A stretch of 64,000 nt of DNA. It comes from Bacteroidales bacterium (lineage in GTDB: Bacteria; Bacteroidota; Bacteroidia; Bacteroidales; P3). Below are positions 1 to 10,900 of the stretch, piece by piece. The stretch is taken from NCBI GenBank assembly GCA_031257915.1, contig JAIRNR010000051.1, forward strand, positions 1 through 64,000. Reading direction: 5' to 3'. The notes beneath the pieces were generated by a model. That model was not told where the DNA came from. It did not search any database and saw only the letters and a program-made list of their open reading frames with translations. The position numbers were made by a program, and so were the translations under genes. How positions within the stretch are numbered: the stretch's first letter is position 1; each line of letters begins with the position of its first letter.

Positions 1-440
1 GTTTTTACTGTGGCTACTCTGTGTTTTTGACTCTCTAATTTGTTGTTTACTGTTGTGCGCAGGGAGTTTCCGTCGAGAATGGTCATTTTGTCGAGGTCGC
101 TTCCGTTGCCCGCGCCCTCGCTTGCCGGATAGTAGCGGGTTTTTCCGCTGTTTTGATAACCGCCCTCTAATACGTCGGACAGGGTTAACTCCTTGCTTAG
201 GTAGTATCTTCCTTTGCCTACGTATATTTTGTCTGTGCCCGGGTTGTTGTTGGCTGCCTCTACTGCGGCTATCAGGTTTGCTGCTGTGGCTGCAGGGTAG
301 TGATCACCTGGTTCTACTGTTCCCCAAGTGGTCGTTATGCCTACGAAGTAGTTTTTTGCATTTGCCGGTGTTGTTAGGGCGGCTGTTAGTGCTGCTGTTG
401 CTATTAGTGCTGTTAGCAGGATTTTTGTTTGTTTCTTCAT
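1..440 (-). CDS. Exported beta-helix-type surface protein, 5' part only
   Basis: Reading leftward from the ATG at 440, an open frame runs off the left edge of the window, so only about 146 N-terminal residues are visible. It starts with a clear signal peptide (MKKQTKILLTALIATAAL, cleavage near the Ala-Asn-Ala at about residue 28). The mature part begins KNYFVGITTTWG and contains an Asn-rich stretch followed by KIYVGKGRYYLSKELTL and a GGYQNSGK-like segment. That pattern is typical of the first turns of secreted parallel beta-helix proteins in Bacteroidota, in which small Gly-Asn turns alternate with short hydrophobic strands. Export and surface location are inferred from the signal peptide. 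Whether the missing C-terminus carries a T9SS sorting domain cannot be seen. A nested GC-rich repeat lies directly upstream of the start. Confidence 0.7.
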   Translation of the reverse strand, partial: MKKQTKILLTALIATAALTAALTTPANAKNYFVGITTTWGTVEPGDHYPAATAANLIAAVEAANNNPGTDKIYVGKGRYYLSKELTLSDVLEGGYQNSGKTRYYPASEGAGNGSDLDKMTILDGNSLRTTVNNKLESQKHRVATVK

Positions 441-494
441 TTTATTTATTTTTTTTGTTTGTTTTGCTGCAGCTGCTGTTAATTGGGGGGTTGC

Positions 495-985
495 GGGTCG
501 TAGCCCGCAATGACGCGCATTGCCCGCAATGACGCGCATTGCCCGCAACGACGGGGATTTGTCCGTAATGGTGGGATGGGGGTCGGGCGTGTAATGATGG
601 TGTAACGCTTGCGGAGGTCGGACGTGGGTTGTTTGACGCTTTTTTTGCTGCTGCTGTTTGCGGGTCGTTGCCCGCAATGACGCGCAGCCCGCAATGACGC
701 GCAATGCCCGCAATGACGCGCATTGCCCGCAACGACGGGGATTTGTCCGTAATGGTGGGGTGTGTTGTTCGACGTTTTTTTGCTGCTGCTGTTTGCGGGT
801 CGTTGCCCGCAATGACGCGCAATGCCCGCAATGACGCGCAATGCCCGCAATGACGCGCAATGCCCGCAACGACGGGGCTTTGTCCGTAATGGTGGGTAGA
901 GGTTGTCCGACGTTTTTTTTGCGTCGGCTGTTGTTTGCGGGTCGTAGCCCACAATGATGATGCATTGCCCGCAATGATTGATGTG
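495..985. repeat. Nested GC-rich tandem repeat array
   Basis: A 19-bp unit close to GCCCGCAATGACGCGCAAT is repeated two to four times in a row inside each of three larger blocks (roughly 495-640, 650-770 and 785-905), with a decayed copy near 945-985. Each larger block also carries CAACGACGGGG, TTTGTCCGTAATGGTGGG and a CTGCTGCTG or similar run. The open frames that cross it in the minus direction are low-complexity products of the repeat and not genes. Base composition is far richer in G+C than the flanks. It lies upstream of the exported protein that starts at 440. Confidence 0.85.
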
Positions 986-1719
986 GGGTGAGGCTGCAAT
1001 TACTGCGGAAATGTACAGGCAGGGGTTGTCCCCTCCCGGTTTTTAAAAAGCAATCGCTTATAAATTGCTTAAAATCAGAGTGTTGGGGGGGGGGGGGTAA
1101 AAGATTGATTATTAGCACGTTATGCGGTTTTGACGCACTATACGAACTGTTAGTTTTTCGTCTGATATGTAAGAATGAAAATATCACTGTCTGTGATTAT
1201 ATTAACTTGTGAAAGTGTGCAAATTTATGAATTATTTTACAAAAATTCAAAATCTTCGTGTTTACACAATTGTAACAAAATGGTAGGAAGCAGATCTTCA
1301 GTAAAAAAACAATTTCGCGTTTATGAGAATTTCACGCTTATAATACCTGATTTGTTTTGCTTTTTGCGGCTTAATGGTCAAAATTTATGACAAAATCACA
1401 CACGTTTATCAATATATTACAAAAAGAGATAAAACGTTTTGCAGCAAAAATGACTAAGTCGGGAAATAGGTATTTCGGTTTGTTGTTCGTCCATTTTTAA
1501 TAATTAAGTTCCAGTATGTTTGGATTCAATGTGATCATATCGTAAAAAACTACCACTCAACTTCTTATTTGCACAGATAAAAGCAAGATGTTCTACTTCT
1601 GATTTTAATTTATCATTTAATCTGTAAAAAATTATATTTGCAATACCCAAATTTGCGGCAAAAATGACGAAGTCGGGAAATAAACACCTTTCTTAACAGA
1701 AACCGTTTTAGCCAAACAC
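986..1719. other. Gene-free stretch with a 13-G run and a 28-bp direct repeat
   Basis: I see no gene here. It holds a homopolymer of 13 G at 1085-1097 and two near-identical 28-bp copies of a sequence beginning GCAGCAAAAATGAC, at 1441-1468 and 1655-1682 (two mismatches), 214 bp apart in the same orientation. The rest is AT-rich with no terminator, tRNA or promoter that I can support. Confidence 0.6.
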
Positions 1720-3747
1720 CTACCAAACAAGCACCTTCTTTGCAACACCGCCATATCTCACAAAATAAATACCTTTTTTAACGGAAACAGACACCGTTTT
1801 TGCAGGACGCAGTACAGAGTATATCAAACTTCCCTTAACATCAAATACGGAAAGTGAATCATAACCGGAAGAGAGTATAGAAACCGTTATACAACAATCA
1901 CCGCTCAAAGTTGAAGCAGTGCCGCCGACACCGCTGCAATCACCGCCACAGCCTGCAAAAACATCAAATATAGCCGTTTCACGTAACTTCGCAGCATCAA
2001 CGTTGTTTGAAAACGTATCGCACCCGCTGTCGGGCAAAAAGGAAAATGCCGCAGGAACAGTATTCATATCAGCCGCCGCGCCAATATCGTTAAATTCCAC
2101 ATTACAGTACGTTGCAGCACCTTTTGCACCATTAAAATAAACACCGTAATTTCCCGCACCCTCAATTTTTATATTGCGCAAAGAAACATTCCTTATCTCC
2201 TTTGAACTGCAACCGAGATAAACAGCATTATCTTTTGAATTGTACAAATCAACATTATAGATATTAAAATTTTGCAAATCATACTGACTTGAAGCATTTA
2301 TATGCAATGCACCCTGACGGTTGCCCCACAAATCGCCGGATGTTCCGCGCACACCCTGCGCACAACCGCCATTGTAAACCGAAATATCATGCATTTCGCT
2401 AACACCGTCATTACTGAACGGAACGCCCGGAAAATCGCTTGTAATACGAAAACCCGCTTCCATCGGGTCTATTATCACAATACCGCGTGCAATATTCTGT
2501 CTTCCGCCAAAAAAACCGAGCGAAGACGCCCGCCAGTTATTTTCAGCAGTGCTGTATTGAAAGATGTTATTAGAACACTCTCTGCCCGAACGCGACCATG
2601 TTGCAAGATCGTCGTCGCCATTATTGCGCAGAGAGCCGTATTCAAAGACAGAATTTTGCGTACCGTAGCAAAAGTTTATTCCGTCGGCATAATTATTTCT
2701 GAAACGACAGTGCGAAAAAAGAATACCGTTTGCACTTTCAATCCACGCACCGCATTCAAAATGTTCCGCCCAAATATTTTTTACTGCACTGCCGCTGCCA
2801 TTGCCGCCCATAATACCTTTTCCAACCTGATAGCGGTCTTCATTATTATAATATCGCTTATTGTTAACGGTATTTAGATAGATCCCCTCAATAACAATAC
2901 TGTCGCCATTAAGTTCAAACCCTCTTCGGCTATACGTTTCGCGGTTGTCCGACGATGCCGAAAAATAAATTTCCGTATGCCACATTCCCGCACCGATAAT
3001 TTTTGTTTTTGCACCAACATTAAGTCTGTATTCGGAAACATATCTGCCTGCCGGCAGAAAAATAGTTTTACCGGCATTGCTGCTTATAAAATTAACAAGA
3101 GAGCCGCTCGTTGTGCTGTCGTACAAAATTTTATTTTCATCTGTAATATCATCAAATCTCAAAGGGGCAGGCACTTCTTCCAACTCAATAAAATCAACAA
3201 TATACGGCAAAGTATCGTCAGATGCTTTAACGATTTTAAATATTGCTCCGGCTGGAATTTTTTCATTAAGAAGAAAGTGTGTTTCATCAAAACGCATTCT
3301 TGCAAATTTCGTTGTTGCATTCGGCGTATTGTCGGGATAGGAGTTGCTCATTGTGCGCAGAAAATATTGCCACGCCCAGTAAGAGTTAAGAGTAAGATTG
3401 CGGATAAAAATATCGTTTACATAAAGAGAAAGTACTCCCTGCGTACCGGCTCCGTCCGAATTATCGGGCAGCGAAAAGCGAATAGTAAGTCCATCTGCCG
3501 CACTTTCATTTTGCCATTGAACATGACTGCCCTGTTGTTTAAGTTGCACAGCGGTTTGATTACTTGCTTCGCTCTGAACTTCGGTTTGCACAAACGTTGC
3601 GGGCAAAAATATTCCGTCACTTTCACACATATCGGGTTCCGCCTCATAGCGCAGATACGGACGGTTATAGTACCCGCGCTGTATTTGTCCGTATAAGGAA
3701 CAATACGCAACACTTGCGATAAGCAGCGATAAAAATGTTTTTTTCAT
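1720..3747 (-). CDS. Secreted parallel beta-helix protein with T9SS sorting tail
   Basis: The protein has 675 residues. A signal peptide (MKKTFLSLLIASVAYCSLYG) is followed by a region beginning LRYEAEPDMCESDG, which resembles the beta-sandwich carbohydrate-binding modules placed ahead of polysaccharide-degrading beta-helices. Residues of about 210-570 have the repeating short-strand pattern of a right-handed parallel beta-helix (FLPAGRYVSEYRLNVG, GIYLNTVNNKRYYNN, GINFCYGTQNSVFEYG). The C-terminal 60 or so residues (VFDVKGSLIYSV, KGIYFVRYGG, final KKVLVW) fit a T9SS type A sorting domain, so the protein is probably exported by T9SS to the cell surface or medium. A glycan-degrading or binding role is inferred from the architecture; no catalytic residue could be assigned. 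The gene lies just downstream of a small coiled-coil protein gene (12 bp gap), so the two may share a transcript. Confidence 0.75.
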   Translation of the reverse strand: MKKTFLSLLIASVAYCSLYGQIQRGYYNRPYLRYEAEPDMCESDGIFLPATFVQTEVQSEASNQTAVQLKQQGSHVQWQNESAADGLTIRFSLPDNSDGAGTQGVLSLYVNDIFIRNLTLNSYWAWQYFLRTMSNSYPDNTPNATTKFARMRFDETHFLLNEKIPAGAIFKIVKASDDTLPYIVDFIELEEVPAPLRFDDITDENKILYDSTTSGSLVNFISSNAGKTIFLPAGRYVSEYRLNVGAKTKIIGAGMWHTEIYFSASSDNRETYSRRGFELNGDSIVIEGIYLNTVNNKRYYNNEDRYQVGKGIMGGNGSGSAVKNIWAEHFECGAWIESANGILFSHCRFRNNYADGINFCYGTQNSVFEYGSLRNNGDDDLATWSRSGRECSNNIFQYSTAENNWRASSLGFFGGRQNIARGIVIIDPMEAGFRITSDFPGVPFSNDGVSEMHDISVYNGGCAQGVRGTSGDLWGNRQGALHINASSQYDLQNFNIYNVDLYNSKDNAVYLGCSSKEIRNVSLRNIKIEGAGNYGVYFNGAKGAATYCNVEFNDIGAAADMNTVPAAFSFLPDSGCDTFSNNVDAAKLRETAIFDVFAGCGGDCSGVGGTASTLSGDCCITVSILSSGYDSLSVFDVKGSLIYSVLRPAKTVSVSVKKGIYFVRYGGVAKKVLVW

Positions 3748-3758
3748 AAACTCTATTA

Positions 3759-4124
3759 TTATTTTTTCCGTTCCAAATCATAAATTTTTCTACTTTGTTG
3801 TTCGGTAATATCTTCGAGTTTATCTATCTTTTTTATCAAGTCATTGACCGTTCTTTTTAATTCATCTATCGTCCGTTGCATTTTGCTTGATTGTGAAGAT
3901 AAATCCTCTGTCTTTTCTTTCAATTGTTTTATGTCGTCGCAAGATACTTCAGAGAGCCTTATCCTGTTATATTCAAAGACTAAAAAAGTGCCGCATCTTT
4001 CCGACCAGTTACGGTCAAAATAAATTTCAGGATCTTTTAATACTGTGGGTGAAGATGTTTGTGAATAAGCAGATGAAAAAACGCCTGTCAACAGAATGCA
4101 GATAATTAGTGCTTTCATTTTCAT
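3759..4124 (-). CDS. Small exported coiled-coil protein
   Basis: I place the start at the ATG at 4124, because it gives a proper signal peptide (MKMKALIICILLTGVFSSAYSQ); the upstream in-frame ATG at 4190 would put 22 charged residues ahead of it. The mature protein is about 100 residues. It begins with a short region containing EIYFDRNWSERCGTF and ends in a long heptad-like coiled coil (DIKQLKEKTEDLSSQ to the terminal ERKK). It is not recognised as a named family. The coiled coil suggests a periplasmic or surface oligomer. It ends 12 bp before the beta-helix protein gene and is probably co-transcribed with it. The size, signal peptide and absence of overlap with other coding sequence support a real gene. 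Confidence 0.65.
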   Translation of the reverse strand: MKMKALIICILLTGVFSSAYSQTSSPTVLKDPEIYFDRNWSERCGTFLVFEYNRIRLSEVSCDDIKQLKEKTEDLSSQSSKMQRTIDELKRTVNDLIKKIDKLEDITEQQSRKIYDLERKK

Positions 4125-4387
4125 ATCTTTAGATGTTAATATTTTATTTTTATAGATGGTGCGCAAAACAAATGTAAGTAAAATTTTCACAAGTCTTAAT
4201 TGTCTGTTTGTAAATTAAAAATTTTCATATATATTTAATAGTTGTTAAATTTTTACAGCCGCAAAAACAACAAATAATTCAAAAATATTACATATCTTCG
4301 CAAAATGGTGTACGTATTGACGACACAGTTCTCAATATAATTCAAGACAATAAGCAAGCAAAAAACAACCTTATAATATACAAAATC

Positions 4388-7300
4388 ATGAAGAGATCAT
4401 TATCATTATCCTTATTCTTCGTTATTGCACTCTGTGCATCAACTGTTCACGCTCAATATACGCCCATGTCGGCATATAAAAGAACGGCAAACACAACTGT
4501 TGACCTGTCCGACACCACAGGCTTTACAAAATTTCAACTGAAAAAAGAAAAAAGTAAAATAGCCTACAATACAAACACAACGTATCTTTCCGAAACAGAC
4601 GACCCTAAAAATTGGGGATCAAACGAAGATACAGTTAAAACATTCCCTATTGGATTTGATTTCCCGTATGGGTCGGGAGGAACATTCAACAACTTCGTAC
4701 TAACGGGTGACGGCACCGTTTTTCTCAGCAACAGCGACACTCTGAAAAGCAGGTGGTCATTAAACAACGCTAATGCGCTTATAACAAATGCGTTTAATGC
4801 AACTCTCCGAGCTAACGCGGCAAATACGTATGTAGGGTACAGTTGGGCAAATCCCGACCTTTTCGCCGACTCATTAAGTTTTATCGGATACAAGACAGTG
4901 AAAAGCAGTCTAACCGATACGCTGTATCTGAAATTTAAAAACATTATTCTCGGAACGACAAAAGACGCAAATATTACACCAAGAGCAACTTACACAATTG
5001 TTCTCAGCAGCGACGGTTCTATCGCAATAAATTTGGAAGAAATGCCAACCGTAAGATGGAAGAAAAATGATGATACCCTGTATAATCCTGTTTTCGGACT
5101 TACTGTTTCATTCAAAAGTCTTGGTTCCAATGATGGAATTTTTTTGAAAGGATGGGATGATTTGACATTTGCCACAAGTTACAGTGCATTTAATGAAAAC
5201 TGTTTTCCAATGGGTGATGATAAATTCACACAAAATATCCAGATTAACATGAGCAGACCTGAAAATTGTCAGGCACCGGCGAATGCAGGTGCGGCATGGA
5301 GCGGCACTCCTGCGATTTTACCGTCAGGACTTACAGGCACTGTTAATCTTCAAGATGCGGACGGAGCATTTATTATTGTTTCTACAGACGGCAGCTTGTC
5401 CGCAACCCTAACAGACGGAAAATATTATTTTCCCGCGATGACTGGTGTCGCAAATCCAAATACAGGAATAAAAAACAGTCCCGACTCTATCGCGGGATGC
5501 CCTGTTATTGCAGCCAAAAAACGAGCGGACATGTCTAATGGCACACTTTCCCTGAACTTAACAGGTCTTACCAGTGCAACAGATTACAACGTTTATGTGT
5601 TTCCTTATAATGACTTGTGCGCAGATGGTCCCACTTACGGCAGTGTAATAAAAATCCCATTCAAAACACCCATTCCCCCACCGACAGTTACAGCCGCAAA
5701 AATCGGCAAAGAAAGCATAAAATTACAGATTGACAATCTCTCCGCAAGCGACAGCGTTCTCGTTGGTATTGCTGCAACAAACTATTATGTTTCAAAAAAT
5801 GAGTGGATTCCTTCAAATATTGAAAGCGACACCCTTGTATATGTGCCGGGAGCACCTGCCGGCGGTGGTTTTATACCTACTCCGGCAAAAGCAAGCTATT
5901 ATGTAAAAAAACAATATTACGGAAAAATAACAGGTAACGAACTTGTTGTTGAAGGCTTAAACGAAGGACAGGCATACTATTTCTACGTTTGGGGCGTAAA
6001 CGAAGGACAACTCACAGCCACACATTCACAGGCAAGAACGCGTACAATCTCAGACGCACCGTGTGTGTTTAATTATGCAACCGACAATATAGATGCAGGT
6101 TTACCTGTTGCGGGGTGGGAAACACCGGTAAGCGACAATATTAGCATTGTAAGTACAGCCGGAGGAATACTGTTTGCTCCTGCGGGTAAATCATCGTCTT
6201 TATTACCCGATTTGGTAGATAACGATTATAATAAAGCAATAAAAGTGAATTACTCCGGCAACTTTGTGAGGAACGTTATTTCCCCTTATTTTGTAACACC
6301 TCTTGTTGATAACGTAATAGCAACAACATTAAGAATTACATCGTCAAGTATGATAGGAGAAAGTAACACAACTTCAATTGCAACCGGCGACACAATTTCC
6401 GTTGAATATAAAAAAATATCAGATGCAGAATGGACTGTTGCGAAAGTTTATACGGAAGGTACACCTTTAGAATATGATAATAATTATGCGAATTTGGAAA
6501 CACCCCTTACCCTGACGGCAGGTGATACATTCCAAATAAAATATTATCTGCATTTTGCCGGTGGTATGGTGGCAGCGAAAAACGTTTATATTAAAAGTGT
6601 TGAAATAGTGCCGGAACTTCCATGTAAGTATGCGCAAAACATTACCGTAAACAATATCCTTACAACAAACACTGTTGTTGCTCTTGACTGGACAGATATA
6701 AACACCGGCTCAGGTGCGCAGTTTATTTACGCTGTTCGCGAAAAAGGTCAAAATGATTGGAGTGCTTACACAGAAACCGAAAGAGGACTCGGACTTTCCG
6801 CCGCTGTTACAAAAGAACACACAACGTATGAAGTGGCTGTAAGGGCTATCTGCGGCGCGGGCGACAGTTCGGAAATAAAAATAGCAGAAGTAACAACTTT
6901 ATACGGCACACCGTATAAACAGAGTTTTACAGACATGACGAACTTACCCGCCGATTATCAAAAAGCGTCCGCCACACTTGTACAACAGGGTGCAGCTTCG
7001 TTTATAATTAATAACGGCGGTTGGTGGCAGGATGAGCCTGCCGGAAGCAAATTACTTGGTGTTAACGGCAGAGCAAACAACAGCTGGCTGTTATTTCCGG
7101 CAATCTATTTAAACAGCACTCCGGGAGATGTTACTTTGGATTTTATCGCAAAAGCATTTTATAAATCGGATACGCTTCCGGTTTTTGATACATGCAGAAC
7201 ACAGTTATATATTTTGGCTGCATCGACAAGAGATTCTTTAAACGGAAATCATGTTTTGGATACAGTTGATGTGGTAACTCTTTCAACAGAATGGTCGCCT

Positions 7301-7963
7301 GTATCAGTTGATTTATCTGCCTTTACGGAGCATCTTTATCTGGCATTTTATCTTGTAAGAGATGACGTGAGTTCTGCTGCAAGCAATGTATATTTACAGG
7401 TTGACAGTTTTGATATAGATTACCGTTCTGTTCCCTGTCCGGGCGTTTCCAATATCCAGACAAGTAATCTGACAGCGACAGGCGTTACAATTTCATGGGA
7501 GGGAACAGCATTAGAGTACGGCGTTTTCTACACAAATACAAATACCGGACGGGAAGATACAGTTTACAGCGAAACAACGACTGCATTCCTGACAAACCTT
7601 GACGAGGAAACAACATACACTTTCTACATACAGCCGTATTGCGGGGAGGATCGCACGAATCCCGGAACTCCAAGTGACGGCACCGATTTTTTCAACACTC
7701 CGGAAATTGTAGCAAGTTCCTTATCTGCATTAAGCAAAAAATTTGAAATTTCTTCAAGTGCCGGACGTATCTCAATACTCAATCCGTCTGCGGTGAAGAT
7801 AGACAGGGTAGAAGTTACAGGCATAAACGGCGTTGTATTGCAGCAAAAGAACGTTAAAACGTGGGGAAATATTTTGTTGCCCGCAGTTAAAACACCGCAG
7901 GTTGCAGTTGTTAGAATAATCTCCGGCAGCAATGAATACACGTACAAAATTTTAGTAAAATAA
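4388..7963 (+). CDS. Large T9SS surface protein with fibronectin type III-like domains
   Basis: The protein has 1191 residues with a signal peptide (MKRSLSLSLFFVIALCASTVHAQ). The N-terminal third (FPIGFDFPYGSGGTFNNF, a Gly-rich beta pattern, SSDGSIAINLEEMP) resembles the beta-sandwich found at the start of many Bacteroidota surface proteins. Several fibronectin type III-like segments follow, marked by ATDYNVYVFPYND, GLNEGQAYYFYVWG, TTYEVAVRAICG and TTYTFYIQPYCG. MAM-like jelly-roll regions lie between them (NNSWLLFPAIYLNS). The end (VEVTGINGVVLQQK, then VAVVRIISGSNEYTYKILVK) fits a T9SS sorting domain. An adhesive or structural surface role is inferred. The next gene starts 18 bp downstream, encodes another large protein of the same style and is probably in the same operon. 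A near-consensus promoter element (TATCTTCG) lies about 90 bp upstream of the ATG. Confidence 0.8.
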   Translation: MKRSLSLSLFFVIALCASTVHAQYTPMSAYKRTANTTVDLSDTTGFTKFQLKKEKSKIAYNTNTTYLSETDDPKNWGSNEDTVKTFPIGFDFPYGSGGTFNNFVLTGDGTVFLSNSDTLKSRWSLNNANALITNAFNATLRANAANTYVGYSWANPDLFADSLSFIGYKTVKSSLTDTLYLKFKNIILGTTKDANITPRATYTIVLSSDGSIAINLEEMPTVRWKKNDDTLYNPVFGLTVSFKSLGSNDGIFLKGWDDLTFATSYSAFNENCFPMGDDKFTQNIQINMSRPENCQAPANAGAAWSGTPAILPSGLTGTVNLQDADGAFIIVSTDGSLSATLTDGKYYFPAMTGVANPNTGIKNSPDSIAGCPVIAAKKRADMSNGTLSLNLTGLTSATDYNVYVFPYNDLCADGPTYGSVIKIPFKTPIPPPTVTAAKIGKESIKLQIDNLSASDSVLVGIAATNYYVSKNEWIPSNIESDTLVYVPGAPAGGGFIPTPAKASYYVKKQYYGKITGNELVVEGLNEGQAYYFYVWGVNEGQLTATHSQARTRTISDAPCVFNYATDNIDAGLPVAGWETPVSDNISIVSTAGGILFAPAGKSSSLLPDLVDNDYNKAIKVNYSGNFVRNVISPYFVTPLVDNVIATTLRITSSSMIGESNTTSIATGDTISVEYKKISDAEWTVAKVYTEGTPLEYDNNYANLETPLTLTAGDTFQIKYYLHFAGGMVAAKNVYIKSVEIVPELPCKYAQNITVNNILTTNTVVALDWTDINTGSGAQFIYAVREKGQNDWSAYTETERGLGLSAAVTKEHTTYEVAVRAICGAGDSSEIKIAEVTTLYGTPYKQSFTDMTNLPADYQKASATLVQQGAASFIINNGGWWQDEPAGSKLLGVNGRANNSWLLFPAIYLNSTPGDVTLDFIAKAFYKSDTLPVFDTCRTQLYILAASTRDSLNGNHVLDTVDVVTLSTEWSPVSVDLSAFTEHLYLAFYLVRDDVSSAASNVYLQVDSFDIDYRSVPCPGVSNIQTSNLTATGVTISWEGTALEYGVFYTNTNTGREDTVYSETTTAFLTNLDEETTYTFYIQPYCGEDRTNPGTPSDGTDFFNTPEIVASSLSALSKKFEISSSAGRISILNPSAVKIDRVEVTGINGVVLQQKNVKTWGNILLPAVKTPQVAVVRIISGSNEYTYKILVK

Positions 7964-7981
7964 TTTAAAAAATAAACATCT

Positions 7982-10900
7982 GTGAGACACAAAACAGCCG
8001 ACTTAAAGTTTTTAAAACGAACATTATTTTTATCTTGTGCCCTTACTTTTTTGGCGATAGCAGGAACAGTAAAAGCAGGACCCGCAACCGAAAAAGGTGA
8101 TGTGGAGATAATGCGCGGACAAAGAGGTAAATATATCTTTTTTAAAGAGGCTGCGGGCATACAGCTTGTGTACTCATCGCCCGATACACGTTATATAGGC
8201 GGCGGCAGAGAACTTGATAACAACATATCTATCGGTTTTGTTTATGACATCGTTTCCGACAGTTTCTTTTCTACTTATCCGAACTCGGCTCAATATATTT
8301 ACTCTCCGAACTTATATGCGGGTGATAACAGGATTGTGAAAAACGGACAGGTAATTCCTTTAGATCCCGTATATCACGGGACACCGTCGGACTATTACGA
8401 ATCACTCGGCATTTGGGCTGCAACTCCAAACCTTGATAAATTTTTCGTTATGGGTTACAATGGTTTGTGGGATAATCCCGGCAATAGAATCCGAATGGTA
8501 AACCTGATGTTTGTTTATGATTCGGACGGACATGTTCTTGATACGATAAAACCTGTTTGGGATATGGAAACAGAAGGAGAGTCGGACGTGAATGCGGGCT
8601 ACGGAGAAAGAATAAACGCCTGTAACAGCGACGGTACAGTTTTAGTGGGGCATTCCTGTTATGTACCGGGCAATACTAATTTTACGGCGGCGTTTTGGGA
8701 TTTGCAAAACGATACTTCTTTCGGTATGTTTGAAAGTGAAGAGAATTGCTGGGGAACATTGCAGGCAGTAAATAATGACGGCTCTATTATAGTCGGCGAT
8801 ATTGCGAGCAAAGTATGGCTTATTCGCTACGACCGTCAGGCAAAATCGTACACAAAGGAACAAATACCGTATTCTCCGGGCATGCAATATTCTTTAAGTT
8901 CCGGTATTTCGGAAACAGGGCTTATTCTTTATGTGCAGCAGACATCAAGTGCTGCTATTGATTCAAGAGAAACATATCTCTACAATACGGCAGATGGAGA
9001 AATCATCCCGTTAAAGGATTATTGCGAGGAATTATACGGTGTGGAAATCAACTATCCTACGTCAACGGGAATGTCCATTTCCGACAACGGACGTGTAATA
9101 ACAGGGTGGACCTACAGCAATGCGATATATTATCCGTACGCAATTGTACTTGACAGTATTCAATTATATGCTCGTCCGCGTAACGTCGCTGCAAAGCAGT
9201 TAAGAGGAACTTCAAACATCAGTGTAACATGGCAACTGCCCATAAAAAGCATGCATACTTTAACAGGGTTTGATGTTTACAGAGATGGAGAAAAGATAAA
9301 CAGTTCTTTAATATCCGAATCGGTAAAATCGTATGAAGATATTGCTGTTGATGCGGGTGTTCATAATTATTCCGTCAAGGCACTTTATAACGACAGCGTG
9401 TCTGATTTTTCCGACGAAGCAAGCGTTCTTGTTGTGGAAATATCGGGATGTTTGCCTGTTCAAAAAATAGAAAGCAATGTTGTTTATAATAGAACAGTTC
9501 AGGTAAATTGGGGACTTCCGTCTTCTCAAATATCCGATATTGCCGCAGCGTCAGGTATTGCCGCAAAATCTGCAGAATCCGCCTCAACCGTTTCTGCTTC
9601 TGCGCAGCAAAAAGGCGGCTACGTAAATAATAATCTTGATATTATTAGCATGCAGGAAATGAAGTCATACACATCATGGAGTGCCATTGTTGTCGGCGAC
9701 AAACTTTTAGTAGGCGAGAATGACAGAAGCGGACTTAAAGTATATGATGCCGAAACGTACGAGTTTTTGGAAACAATTGATATAGACGGTGTAAGCAATG
9801 TTTACTGTATGGCTGTTAATGGCAACAATCTCTATATCGCAAATAACACAAAAACGATAAGCATTGTAAACCTTACTAACATGACGCTTGGCAACATTAT
9901 ATCCAACAGAGAAACCAACGTTTTGCACATTGCATATTCGCCCGACCTTAACGGTGGCTCCGGAGGACTTTATTACGGTAATGCCGAAAACCTGTTTTCG
10001 TGTAACCGTATGGGTTTAAACAGAGACACAATTTTTATGAACTCTTCAACATTTGTGTTGTCGGGCACGGCATATTACGACAGTGCGCTGTACATGTTCA
10101 GCCAAACAGGTAAAAACAATGCTCAAATGTTGAAATTTGATGTAAATACCGAAACGGTTGTTTGGACAAAAGAACTAAATGATTACCCAAAACTTTCCTC
10201 TTTGGACAAGGACGGATTTTTACCCGTAGGACTAACGCTGTGTGTTCTTCCCGACAGCACAATAGCACTCGGTGGAATGATTAGCAACAGTGTGGAGGCA
10301 AAATATTTTACGTTGTTTGAACTGTTGTCATCTCCGTCTATTGAGGGTTATAACCTGTACCGCGACAGCGTAAAACTAAATGATGAGCTTATAAAAGGTC
10401 ATTACTACGAGGAAGATATTCTGTCGGCGGACACTTATACCTACACTGTTGAGGCGGTAAATTCCAACGGTTGCAGGGCAATGCAGGATGGCGTGCAAAC
10501 AAGTGTTACTATTTATCCAATCGGCACCTGTAGCGGACCGCGTAATTTAACTGCCGATGAAATTGCACATTCTGCCGTTTTAAATTGGGAACTTCCGGAG
10601 GACCAGACGGGAATTGTCGGTTTTAACATTTATAAAAACGGCAATAAGGTTGCAGATAAAATAATAGATATTAAATATATTGATTTCAAGATTGATACGG
10701 GACATTATACTTATGTCGTAGAAGCATTTTATCAAAACTCATGTGTCGCGGCAGATACGGTAGAAATCACAATTAAAAACGAGGGTGAAATAATGCCGCC
10801 GCTTAATCTTGCCGTTACTTCCGAAGTAGTCGATTCAAATGCCAATAATGGTGCTGGTGAATTTAATGTCAGCCTCACATGGGATTTACCTTATTTTGAA

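Noticed and set aside
442-999. Long minus-strand open frames (157 and 185 residues)
   Set aside because: They are translations of the tandem repeat (RHCGQ-like low complexity) and carry no start context.
2302-3696. Plus-strand open frames opposite the beta-helix gene
   Set aside because: Antisense shadows of a clearly coding frame with signal peptide and sorting domain.
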